DNA of 64,000 nt from Chamaecyparis obtusa (Eukaryota > Streptophyta > Pinopsida > Cupressales > Cupressaceae): the NCBI GenBank assembly GCA_027943335.1, contig BSBK01007029.1:744001-808000 (forward strand). The letters are read 5' to 3'. Both the position numbers and the translations under genes were made by a program. Below are positions 49,182 to 58,439 of the stretch, in pieces (within the stretch, counting starts at the first letter, position 1; every line of letters begins with the position of its first letter). The notes under the pieces were generated by a model. The model was not told the DNA's origin. It worked only from the letters and a program-made list of their open reading frames with translations, and ran no database searches.

Positions 49182-51464
49182 TTACAGAGAGAATCCAAAA
49201 TTTGATAAGAAATCAGAATGTACCTTCATTATTAGTGCCAGGGTTCTATCCCAACTTTCTTGCAGAATCTTACATGTTTGTATAGCAATTTGGACTTCTG
49301 CAGAGAGTTCAATCATGTGATCTGCTATAGAGAACTGATTGTCATGAATCAATGTTCTGGAATGTTCAATGTGCTTATACATTGTATTCATGATGGGAAG
49401 GATCATGTGTTGGATGTCTAGCAGTGTGGACCGGATCCTTGAGTCTTCTTTCAGTAGATCAGACTGCATATTAGATAGGTGTGAAATTTTCATGTGATGA
49501 GCAGAGCTTGAACTTGGTTCAAGTTGCAGCTTCTGTATGCTAATCTTCATATCCTCATCCATTTTATTCATTTTATCTTTAACATCCTTTGTGAACTCGG
49601 CAAAATTGCATAGTCTGGCCAAAAGAGAGGTAGCATTCGAATAGATAGATTCTATGTTAGACAAAACTGAAGACAATTCCACTTGGTTAATAGCTATGTG
49701 CTGAGCAATGTGCTCAAGCACTTTATTGTTGAATCTCTTCTCGGCTCTTTCAACTAACTTTTCTGTCCCGGATGAGTCCTCATTGTATTTCTCAACTGCT
49801 TCTGCTAATTGTAACAAAACATGCTGGGAGGAGTCTACTTTTATGCCTAATGCATCAGACAAAATGTCCTTAGCATCCTTGATGATTTGATACTCCTTGT
49901 CTCTCTCCTCTTTAAGCTTCTTTTGTTTTGCTTTCCTTTGGAGGATCTCACCTATATTCTGCATCTGGTCTGCTGAGAGATTTGCAAAATCTAATGTAGG
50001 AATCTCTATCTCTTCATCTAGGTCTATATCCTCAACTATATTTTTACCCAAAAATTTTATACTCGGTAGAGCCTTAGGCTTATCTGTACTTAATGCTCTT
50101 GTAGTAGTGACAGTAGATAAAGTAGGGCTGGCTATTGATACTGGTATACTTTCTACTGGAGAACTTAAAATATTTACACTTGAAGATTCAAAAGCTGGAA
50201 AACTTGATGGTACAGGAGACTGCAGCTCAGTAGAAGAAATGGTGGCTGCCTCTGATGTTGCTAGGGATGATTGGACAAATGTGGAAGTTGTCACAACCAT
50301 GCTTGAAGGTGTCTCTGGGCTGGATGTAGAGACTTTCACTGGAGAGGTAGGAAGGGATGTAATGACTTCTGCTGCTATCCTTACAGTATCATCTACCTCA
50401 GTGTCTTCTTCTTGTTCATCGCTGTCATCTTCAATATCTTTTATTATTACAGTTTCAATGCTCGGTTGGTGAAGGTGGTATATGTTCTTCCATGTGGCTT
50501 TTGCAGCCTTCACAACCGATTCAATATTGTTGATCAAAATCAAACAAGTATTGAACTTCAATGTCATCTTATTTTCATTTTCTTTTAATACCTTCTTTAC
50601 TTCATCATTATTCAAGCTCGGCATCAACTGTCTTAGGTTTTGATCAAATATGTCTATCACAGTTTGCCTTGCATTGCTCCATCTCATTTTTATTGGATTC
50701 AATAGAATTGCTGGAATCTGTGGGGTAATTTCTTCAGGAGAGTATTTCCACTGTCCCATCTTCTCAACAACAGCATCTTCTATTTCCTTCTGTTCTGCTT
50801 CCGATCTGGTTTCATATCTCAAGGATTTTATGTTACTTACTTCAGATCCTGATCCATCTCTAAAGAGTTTGAGCTTTTCTTGAAGGCTTAGAGGAGGCCT
50901 TTTGAATACTATGTCTTTATCTGCCTTTTCTGCCTTGTCTGCCTTGCCTCTTGTATTTCTCCTTGTAAACACAGCAGTGGGAGGCACAGATGCCTTAGTG
51001 ATGAAAACTTTTCCTTTCTTCTTTGCAGGTTCTGGTTCCTCTGTTTTCTCAACCTTTTCCTCTTCTTTTTCATCTATTTCTTCTTTGTCCTCGGTTATCA
51101 TTTGCATTTTGGCTATCCTCTTCTTTCCTTTGTTTACCGCCTGTGGAAGCTTTATGCTTAGTTCAATTCTCACCTTAGCTTCATCATATGTTCCAAAATA
51201 TGGAGCTTTGGGATTGGCAGGCTGATTTAGAAGAGCTTCAATGATATTCTTGGTTTCATCAATATTTACCTCATAAGGAAGAGGTTTTACATATACAGTT
51301 CTTGGTTTAACTGCTTGAATATACACATTATCACAATCTACCATAAAACAGATGTCATCTTTGTAATCTTCCACCAACTTCTGTGGAATCCAGAATCTGT
51401 CATTCATTTTCTCTTTGAAAGACTCAAAATAATTATCCATGATGCTTTCAAAGTTTTCACCCAT
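49182..51464 (-). CDS. Element D second frame, C-terminal 760 codons (coiled-coil protein)
   Basis: Open for 760 codons in the same frame as the 284-codon part, from which one TAA separates it (stop directly followed by ATG). Visible parts: N-terminal globular region to about 105; basic KKGKKRIAK and a highly acidic E/K block at about 115-150; basic EPAKKKGKVF and RRNTRGKADKAEKADK (possible nuclear localisation); helical region 190-345; an acidic patch DDSDEQEEDTEVDD; a long Ser/Thr/Pro/Val linker about 365-480; and coiled-coil from about 500 to 740. No enzyme motif is seen and I do not recognise a family. Full openness with a young LTR age suggests it was under selection until recently. Confidence 0.7.
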   Translation of the reverse strand: MGENFESIMDNYFESFKEKMNDRFWIPQKLVEDYKDDICFMVDCDNVYIQAVKPRTVYVKPLPYEVNIDETKNIIEALLNQPANPKAPYFGTYDEAKVRIELSIKLPQAVNKGKKRIAKMQMITEDKEEIDEKEEEKVEKTEEPEPAKKKGKVFITKASVPPTAVFTRRNTRGKADKAEKADKDIVFKRPPLSLQEKLKLFRDGSGSEVSNIKSLRYETRSEAEQKEIEDAVVEKMGQWKYSPEEITPQIPAILLNPIKMRWSNARQTVIDIFDQNLRQLMPSLNNDEVKKVLKENENKMTLKFNTCLILINNIESVVKAAKATWKNIYHLHQPSIETVIIKDIEDDSDEQEEDTEVDDTVRIAAEVITSLPTSPVKVSTSSPETPSSMVVTTSTFVQSSLATSEAATISSTELQSPVPSSFPAFESSSVNILSSPVESIPVSIASPTLSTVTTTRALSTDKPKALPSIKFLGKNIVEDIDLDEEIEIPTLDFANLSADQMQNIGEILQRKAKQKKLKEERDKEYQIIKDAKDILSDALGIKVDSSQHVLLQLAEAVEKYNEDSSGTEKLVERAEKRFNNKVLEHIAQHIAINQVELSSVLSNIESIYSNATSLLARLCNFAEFTKDVKDKMNKMDEDMKISIQKLQLEPSSSSAHHMKISHLSNMQSDLLKEDSRIRSTLLDIQHMILPIMNTMYKHIEHSRTLIHDNQFSIADHMIELSAEVQIAIQTCKILQESWDRTLALIMKVHSDFLSNFGFSL

Positions 51465-52319
51465 TTATGCGATGTATTCATTTATTTCATAAAGTACTGG
51501 CACATCTTTTCTCCATACAACTTTTCCTTTAGAAGGGAAGAATTTCTGAACATAGAAGAATAAACAGACCAACAAGGATCCAAACTTACATGGATTGTTT
51601 TTGGAAGTTTTGATGCTTTCCATGTTCTTGTTAAACTGTTTCAACAATAAGTCTGCTAGGTCAAATGTTAAGTTGTTTTTGACCACTTTGTATGCTAGGT
51701 CAATGGCTTCACAGGAGACACTGTTCTGTCGACTAGAACTGTAAATCTTGTGGGCAATGATATGTGTACCAAACTTCAGTTCGGCGTCGGTGATGCTGCT
51801 AACTTTCATGCCTCTACCATCCCACTCGGCTAGGGTTTTCTTCTCTAGTTCCGTCCGACCTAGGGTTTTGGTAGTTTTAGCTTTGTTCAACATGGGAAGA
51901 CCGGTGACTTGTTGAATCATTTTCTTTGTGATCTCAATAGGTTGCTCAAGCCAAATCTTGCCATCGTGTACTCGGCTGAGAATGTACCTAACCCATTTAT
52001 CTCGAAAGTTTCGAGGAAGATGTGCAATGTGAACTAAACCCTTATCTTCCAGATGTTTGTGCTCGGGTTTCAAAATACCATCCACACATAGTTCCTCACG
52101 CACAATGTCTAGTTCTAGGTTTCCCATTTCATGAATTGAACAGTTAAAATGATTGTGGATATCGTTAATAAGCAGTACCTTAGGAGGAATCTGAGATTGA
52201 GCTCCGTTCGGATCTAGGGCTGCTGCAATTGCGGGCACGATCTTAAAATCTGGTGCTTTCCAGTCCCCTTGGACTAACATATCAGATCCTTTCTTCGCTG
52301 AAGTGCTGGATGATGCCAT
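51465..52319 (-). CDS. Element D second frame, N-terminal 284 codons (plant transposon/PMD-like domain)
   Basis: ATG 52319, stop TAA 51465-51467. Contains HLPRNFRDKWVRYILSRVHD, KIWLEQPIEITKKMIQQVTG and LGRTELEKKTLAEWDGRGMK, then AHKIYSSSRQNSVSCEAIDL and SLLVCLFFYVQKFFPS. The arrangement, a ligand-like helical domain with an 'ITKKMIQQVTGLP' step, resembles plant-transposon-associated (PMD-like) domains in retroelement accessory proteins. This is a family-level guess. It is probably read together with the following 760 codons in intact copies. Confidence 0.65.
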   Translation of the reverse strand: MASSSTSAKKGSDMLVQGDWKAPDFKIVPAIAAALDPNGAQSQIPPKVLLINDIHNHFNCSIHEMGNLELDIVREELCVDGILKPEHKHLEDKGLVHIAHLPRNFRDKWVRYILSRVHDGKIWLEQPIEITKKMIQQVTGLPMLNKAKTTKTLGRTELEKKTLAEWDGRGMKVSSITDAELKFGTHIIAHKIYSSSRQNSVSCEAIDLAYKVVKNNLTFDLADLLLKQFNKNMESIKTSKNNPCKFGSLLVCLFFYVQKFFPSKGKVVWRKDVPVLYEINEYIA

Positions 52320-52539
52320 GGTAGCTCACAGAAAATTCCTTTCGCAAAAGTATTGAATCGCCGGGTTGCCCTTGAAATTTTCTGCTCTCAAAGTGCTAAA
52401 GATTTGCGGTGAAGAATGAGTTCGATTACTTGCTTTTTGTTTACAATTCTGTCATTAATGCTCATTTCAAATTAGGGTAGGAATTCTGACAGACTGTCAC
52501 CCACTAAGAATTAATTGCTCAGAAAAGACTTCGCAACTC

Positions 52540-52680
52540 GGTGAACTCGAGAATTCATAATGCTCCGACCTCGCTCGGTAAAGACAGGTACCGACCTTGC
52601 TCGGTGAAGACTATACCGACCTTGCTCGATGAAGACTATATCGATCTTGCTCGGTGAAGACTATACCGACCTCCCTGTGA
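52540..52680 (-). repeat. 25-bp tandem repeat between the two D reading frames
   Basis: About four units of the type CGACCTTGCTCGGTGAAGAC plus TATAC, each with ACCGA and TCGGT words, lying 220-360 bp upstream of the second frame start. It shares the CTCGGT core with the LTR cluster. Confidence 0.7.
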
Positions 52681-52785
52681 TCTCACTACATCTTGCATGC
52701 TGATTTAGACTTTTCTTATAATTTCGGTTCTGGAACTGTTTGAGATTGATCTATGAGAATACAGTTCCAGTGCTTCTTTGGAAAT

Positions 52786-53979
52786 TTAGTTTGAGTCGGT
52801 AGAGCCATCCATTCCATTACTTGGACTGGATTGCTCGGTAGCTTTAGGAATCCATTTTTGTCTCATCTGTTTCCTGACCTTAGTTGCTTCATTCTTCTTT
52901 CCTTCTTCAATTTCACTAGCATTCATGCAGTTTCTGGCTATGTGACCGAGTTTAGTGCATTTGAAACATCTTATGGTAGTATCTCTTTTCCTTAGATGAT
53001 GTTTTATGCAATTCATGCCAATGTGTCCATATTCTCCACAGTAATGACATCTACACCAGGTGTTGTAGTCCCATCCAAACATTGCTTTCACAATTTGTTC
53101 TGCTGGATTAAATGTCTTGGATCTGCACTCGGATGCCTTGTGACCTTGTTTGTTGCACTTGTGACAATTACCTCTGAATCTAGGTTTTTCCCTGCATTCA
53201 TTTGCTTTGTGACCGGGTTGATTGCAGCTATAACATTTTCTATTGAATTCTGCTTTTTCATTGTTCCAACATTTATTTGAAGTATGTCCTATTTTACCAC
53301 AATGATTACAAGTAGGTTTTTGATTTCTTTGAGTACCTTGCTTAGAGGATTCGCCTTCTTCTTTGTATCCAAGTCCTGCTTTTCCTTTTTGCCTATGAAG
53401 ATTTCATTCATACAGCTGATTCAAGTCTTCTTGACTTTTCAGCATTCCTTCATTGATTTTTTTTTCAGCGTTTAGGTCATCTATCAATCTTAGATTGGTT
53501 TCCTTTTCAGATCTTAGTTCTTCTCTTGTGTTTTCTATTTCTAAACTTAGATTTAGAATTTCTTCATTTGTATGAGAGATCTGATCAATTAGATTTTCTA
53601 GCTGAAGGGTTTTGTTTTGGACTTCAATGTTTCTTCCATCTAATTCATCTTTCAACTTGTTTCTTTGTTCCAAGATCTCACAGAATCTTGTAGAGTGTAG
53701 TTCTTGTTCTCTTTTCAATTTTCTCACTTCTTCCTGCAGAGACCCATTCTTTTCTAGGAGTTCTTTGATAGCATTGTTTGCTTCATCTGAGTTATTTGAG
53801 GGAAGAAGATCTTCAATCTTTTCTTCAATGTAATTCTGATCATTCATCTGATTTGCAAGTTCCTTCCTTCTCCTTAGGGATTGGGAAAGATGTTCTTTTG
53901 TTTCTTTGAGTTTAGCTATGGCCATTTCCAGATCTAGCTTTTAATTTTCAATCACCTTGTTCAGTTTGAATACCTCCAT
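52786..53979 (-). pseudogene. Element D Gag-like protein: coiled coil plus five CCHC knuckles
   Basis: ATG 53979, 53 nt after the primer site, to the stop at 52786, 397 codons in one frame with two nonsense codons (TAA at codon 13, TGA at codon 192). Residues 19-190 are a charged helical coiled coil (KLKREQELHSTRF, NLRLIDDLNAEKK). Then five C-x2-C-x4-H-x4-C knuckles: CNHCGKIGHTSNKC at 224, CYSCNQPGHKANEC, CHKCNKQGHKASEC, CHYCGEYGHIGMNC at 311 and CFKCTKLGHIARNC at 338. CCHC knuckles bind nucleic acid in Gag proteins. Copia Gags usually carry one, so five with a coiled coil in place of a normal capsid is unusual. The TAA at codon 13 would be bypassed by starting at 53925. Confidence 0.8.
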
Positions 53980-54031
53980 TGTCCTGGATCTTTGCTCAAG
54001 CTAGTTAAGCTTTGTCTTGAGAACCAATGCA

Positions 54032-54043
54032 GCTCTGATACCA
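54032..54043 (-). other. Primer-binding site of element D
   Basis: TGGTATCAGAGC in element sense, the classic complement of initiator tRNA-Met, two bases from the LTR. Confidence 0.93.
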
Positions 54044-54045
54044 AT

Positions 54046-55204
54046 TGTTGGAAATATTCAGGAATTAACCAAGTTACTGAGAGGGGAGGGGTGAATCAGT
54101 AACTCCAAATTTTCTCACTAATTTTAACATGTATTTTACTTTTTAACCTTTGCATACAGAAAGCATGAAACTTAAAAGCATTCACAATAATGACACATAG
54201 ATTTGGTTACCCAGAAACCTTCCAAAAGAAAGTAAAACTGGGGTGGGGATGAAACCCACAAAGCTTTAATACTGCAGAATAAAGTTGGCCGGTTAAGGCT
54301 TACAATTTGATCACTTCTGATGATCTGCCCTGTTAGGAGCAATAAGGATTGCTAAATCCACCCTGTTAAAGGATTTACAAACATACAGTGAAGTATGCAC
54401 TCGGTAAAGAGATTTTTACAAAGACTGTTAAGTCTACCCGGTTAAAGGATTTAGTACTGATTCACCTGTTAGAATGAAACAGTAGATCTCTGCTTTGCAA
54501 TTGGATTGCTGATTGAGATTCTCTGATGTACTGATTACCTTCTGTGATGAATTTGTCTTTGCTGTACCTTATACTTCTGAAGCCTTCTACAATTCGCTTA
54601 TTTCTGCCTTTCTTTTTCTTTCACATATATTCTCCTTCATACATTTCATCTTTTTACAACATTGCTTATATACAGGTCTTAAACAATTAATTACAATTAC
54701 AATTACACAGTCGGCTTGACAAATAAACATAAGTGCTACTAAGTCGGCCCAAATATGGTTACTCGGTTCCTTCAAACTGACTCGGTGACTTTCTGATACT
54801 CGGCGTCCACTGCATTACTCGGCATCGTCATGCACTCGGTAAAAGTGAAGGCACGGTTCATACTGATCACTCGGTAGGTTTTGAACTCGGTAAGTACTGG
54901 TGACTCGGTAGACAAGATGTTACTCGGTTTACATTGTCCTGAATGGTTTGTACTAACTTGCTCGGTTTCCACTGTCTGCTCGGTTTGCACTGTCTGCTCA
55001 GTTTGCACTGTCTGCTCAGTTTGCACTGTCTGCTCGATTTGCACTGTCTGCTCGGTTTGCACTGTCTGCTCAGTTTGCACTGTCTGCTCGGTTTGCATTG
55101 TCTGCTCGGTTTGCATTGTCTGCTCAGTTTGCACTGTCTGCTCGGTTTATATCCAGAATGCAAATAAGTGTTGTCACTAGTGGCAATTCTGCTTAATGCC
55201 AACA
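54046..55204 (-). repeat. Element D 5' LTR
   Basis: 1159 bp, TGTTGGAAAT to AATGCCAACA on the plus strand. It is 130 bp longer than the other LTR: 4 bases at the end plus 126 bp, exactly seven more 18-bp units. Confidence 0.93.
54958..55150 (-). repeat. 18-bp minisatellite, expanded allele
   Basis: Eleven units of CTGCTCGGTTTGCACTGT with G/A variation in the CTCGGT/CTCAGT core. Since 18 is a multiple of 3, all frames stay open (Thr-Glu-Gln, Ser-Arg-Gln-Cys, Cys-Thr-Val repeats); these are not genes. Confidence 0.95.
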
Positions 55205-55393
55205 GATCCCCCACTTGAAATTCTCTAGGGTGAACTTTCTTGTTGATTGCTTTGGACATATGCTTTTGGTAGACTCTCATGTGATCAAAAGATGCTTTTC
55301 ACTTTTCATCTAGAAGTTCTAGTTCCTGCAACCTCATGGCGCGGTACTCTTCATCTGTCACTAAACCCTTGAGAGAGACTCTAAGTGAAGGGA
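55205..55393. repeat. 189-bp duplication flanking element D, right copy
   Basis: Direct repeat of 47727-47915, beginning at the first base after the D LTR. The integrase frame of C continues from here. Confidence 0.9.
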
Positions 55394-56391
55394 TCTCTGT
55401 CTCTAAAGGTAACACTACTTCAACACCATAGGTGAGGGAAAAAGGTGTAGCCCTTGTTGGAGTACGAATACTCATTCTGTAGGCCCACAAGGATGGATTT
55501 ATCTGTAGGTGCCAATCTCTACCATTCTTGTGAACTATTCTATGGAGAATCTTGAGAATGGTCTTATTTGAAGCCTCTGCTTGTCCATTTCCTTGCGGGA
55601 AGTAAATGGAGGACCAATGCTATTTTATCTTGAATTTCTTGCAGAGATGTTTAAGGTCCTTATTTTTAAACTGACCCCCATTGTCAGTGATTATCTCAGA
55701 GGGCACTCCATACCGATAGATGATATGATTCAAAATAAACAAAGAAACTATCTTGCCTGAGGCAACAGAAAGTGGGACAACTTCTACCCATTTGGTAAAG
55801 TAATTAGTAGCAGTAATAATGAATTTGTGTCCACCTGATGAGTTGGGATGAATCTGCCCAACAAGGTCAAAGGCCCAACGCTGAAATGGCCAATGAGAAA
55901 TAGAAGGAATAAGCTCCCTGCCTAGAGCATGTATCAGGTTTCCATGTTTCTGACACTTTTCACAAGATTTAGCAAAAGCTACTGCATCTGTTTGCATGGT
56001 AGGCCAATAGTACCCCACCCTAAGCAACCGTCGGGCCATGGAAAGACCATTAGAATGTCCTCCACAAATGCCCTCATGGATGTCAACTAACGCTTGGTTG
56101 GACTCATCCTTTCCCATCTAAACCCCTCCTATATAGATCGCCAGAGATAAGGGTGTGGCGAGAGGCATTACGAACAAAGTTTCTTCTTTCAGAATGATTG
56201 AAGGTTTCAGGAATAGTACCATCACGAAGATATGAATAAATGGCACCAAAGCGAGATGATTCATGGCTAACCAAGGTACAAATGACATGGCTTTTTGAGG
56301 AGTCAAAAATAGGGTAACGTAGCTCTTCCACCAGGAATTCAAATCTGGACTCATGTTGTTCTAACTGAAGAAGTGAAGCTAATGTAGCCAT
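55205..56391 (-). pseudogene. Integrase of element C, N-terminal and catalytic parts
   Basis: HEGICGGH ... CEKCQKH zinc site and the core with all three acidic residues: AFDLVG, IITDNGGQFK and GQAEASNK. Frames 56104-56391, 55620-56117 and 55299-55490. Stops at about 55617 (after KFKIK) and 55296 break it, and element D separates the last domain (47539-47915). Catalytic residues are better kept than in A. Confidence 0.85.
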
Positions 56392-56424
56392 AGCATTGGC
56401 TTCTTTGTTCTCTACTCTAGGGAT

Positions 56425-57122
56425 TTATTGAAATGTAACAAAGGTAAAGTATCGGCTCAATGAATCAACCATCTTCTTATAGGGTATTAGTTTGTCATCC
56501 TTTGTTTGATATTCTTCATTAACTTGGTTGATAATCAATTGTGAATCCCCATAAATGTCCAGCTCTGTAATTCCCCATTCTATAGCCATTTTCAATCCAT
56601 TTGTTAAGGTTTCATACTCAGCAATGTTGTTTGTGCATGGGAACAATAACTTATAGGACATAGGAATAGTATATCCATGAGGAGAGACAAACAACACTCC
56701 AGTGCTTGAACCATTTTGCATGAAAGAACCATCAAAGAACATCTTCCAGGTTCTTGTAGTCATATACATGATGTGCTCGTCTGGAAATTCAACTTGAATG
56801 GGTACCTTGTCTGGAATTGGAAAATCAGCCAATTGGTCTGCAATGGCTTGCCCTTTTATAGCCTTACCCTCAACATACTCTATGTCAAATTCTGAAAGAA
56901 TCATCATCCATTTAGCAAGTCTACCCGTGAGAGCAGCCTTATCGAGCAAGTATTTTAGAGGATAAATTTTTGCAATGAGGTGTATTATATGTGCAAGCAT
57001 GTAATGTCACAACTTTTAGGAAGCAAACACCACCACAAGGCAAGATTTTTCAATACTAGTGTAGTTAACCTCATATGACACAAGAGTACTATTGATATAA
57101 TATATGGCTCTTTCTTTTTAGT
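56425..57122 (-). pseudogene. End of first RNase H and second RNase H of element C
   Basis: 57001-57120 is the tail of RNase H 1 (RAIYYINSTLVSYE) with stops. 56425-57000 is open for 191 codons and is the best preserved second RNase H in the window: MFFDGSFMQNGSSTG (Asp), NNIAEYETLTNGLKMA (Glu) and IYGDSQLIINQVN (Asp) all intact. It begins 7-25 bp from the primer site, so all upstream coding sequence is deleted. Confidence 0.85.
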
Positions 57123-57125
57123 ATC

Positions 57126-57143
57126 ATCAAATGGTGGGCGCCA
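57126..57143 (-). other. Primer-binding site of element C
   Basis: Element sense TGGCGCCCACCATTTGAT, four bases from the LTR. The first 11 bases differ from the A/B site at one position. Confidence 0.7.
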
Positions 57144-57147
57144 AAAA

Positions 57148-58164
57148 TGTACACACGCAAATGGTGCACTTCTCTAAGTCATTATATCCAAGGGAATCCA
57201 TGAATAGGAAACCTTAGAAAGTGACCTAGAGCTCTCTATGAATGGAGTTGCAAGATTATTTGAATTTTTCTCTCAGCTAGAGCTATTAAACTAATGACCT
57301 TGCTAGTCAACCACACAATGAGAGATTCAAATGAAGACAAGGGTAAGAATGCCAATATCCCCAAGAATCACTATGAAATGAAAATGCAAACTAGATTAAG
57401 ATGAATGTGCAAGCTAGAAATGAGAGGTGCAAGCTAAGCTATGGAAATGAAAGTACAAACTAAACTATGAAAGGAAAGATGCAAGTGTGACAAATCCTTT
57501 CTAATTAGACTAGATGAAGTAATCTAAAGCATAAAGGAAACTAAGCTAAATATGAAGATATGAATGTCATGACAATGCAAGAAATGAAACTATGATAGCA
57601 TGTAAAATGTAAGCCAAGAATGTTTCAAATCTTCAAAAGCTCCAAAGTGACCTAGAAAATCTGCAGCATAACATTAGTATTCAAAAATGCATATCAAAAT
57701 GAGGAAGAGAGTTCTTCTTTTATAGGAAATGAGAAAGAATGGACCATGGAGATTAAGAAGCAAAAGATTTAATCAAGGGTGGAGCTTGAAAGAGGAGCAA
57801 GGCATGTGCACAAATATCTTCCAATGAGAAAATAAGAGTTGACTTTTGTGTCCATATGAGACAAAAAGTGTTTTTTCTCTTTTTATAAAATAAGAATAAT
57901 GCTTTATTTATGCAACTTAGGATAAGAGAAAAAGTGGGAGCTTTTTATTTAATAAAAGGGGAAGAAATATTCATTTTAATTAAATAAAGACTTTAGGATA
58001 AAATGGTTAGCCCAAGGCAAATAATAAAAAATGATATAATAGGATTTAATCAAGGAAATTGATATAATTGATAAAATGCTGATTTTTAAAAATATTGATT
58101 TAGGGATTTGATAAATTGCTGAATGGGGGCCCAAAGTCTAGGCGACCATTTTAGGGTGCATAAA
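57148..58164 (-). repeat. Element C 5' LTR
   Basis: 1017 bp; the terminal ACA is AAA here (58162-58164), otherwise a close match to 44528-45546. Confidence 0.9.
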
Positions 58165-58232
58165 AGAGGAATATAGAAGTGTCCAGATAAAGATAAAGTG
58201 AGAGAGAAGAGGGAGACAAGTAGATAGAAAAG

Positions 58233-58268
<36 letters not shown>

Positions 58269-58279
58269 GCACACATGCG

Positions 58280-58341
<62 letters not shown>

Positions 58342-58400
58342 TTGATATATAACATTCAATACATTATATTATAGCTATGTATTAGAAGTGTTTGTGGGAG
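58165..58400 (+). repeat. Right half of the purine tract with (TG)n and (GA)n
   Basis: AGAGG at 58165-58169 is the probable right target duplication of C. (TG)n spans about 58234-58266 and (GA)n about 58282-58339. Thr-His and Ser-Leu frames on the minus strand are repeat artefacts. Confidence 0.9.
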
Positions 58401-58439
58401 TAGATAGAGATATGGAGGGAAAAACATGGAGCGTGTGAA

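Larger units (their letters stand above)
47913..55204 (-). mobile_element. Element D: non-autonomous LTR element with copia-type signals
   Basis: 7.3 kb. 5' LTR 54046-55204, PBS 54032-54043 (TGGTATCAGAGC, initiator tRNA-Met), Gag-like frame 52786-53979, second reading frame 49182-52319, polypurine tract AAAGGGGGAGAT at 48942-48955 and 3' LTR 47913-48941. LTR ends TGTTGG...CCAACA and these signals are typical of Ty1/copia. No protease, RT, RNase H or integrase is present in the fully accounted 5.1-kb interior. LTRs are over 99% identical by eye outside an 18-bp repeat, so the insertion is young. It must move with enzymes supplied by another element. Confidence 0.9.
44528..58164 (-). mobile_element. 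Element C: internally deleted Tat-like gypsy element, split by element D
   Basis: About 6.2 kb without D and the duplicated 189 bp. 5' LTR 57148-58164, primer site 57126-57143, then directly the end of RNase H, the second RNase H, integrase, a 3' region with CCAGGTTTTCACCA motifs and T-rich array, polypurine tract 45547-45559 and 3' LTR 44528-45546. Gag, protease and RT are absent. Its proteins resemble those of A and B but belong to another subfamily with unrelated LTRs. There is no PMD frame. Confidence 0.9.

Noticed and set aside
49708..51225. Plus-strand frames of 60-191 codons rich in Ser/Val/Phe
   Set aside because: Shadows of the 760-codon minus-strand frame.
54958..55150. CRISPR-like regular repeat array
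   Set aside because: Units are contiguous without spacers and lie in a plant LTR; this is a minisatellite.
54772..55280. Thr-Glu-Gln, Ser-Arg-Gln-Cys and Cys-Thr-Val repeat proteins of 74-137 codons
   Set aside because: Generated by the 18-bp minisatellite in the LTR; the short-allele LTR has only a few units and no conserved start or family resemblance.
58086..58359. Ser-Leu and Thr-His repeat frames
   Set aside because: Complement of (GA)n and (TG)n microsatellites.
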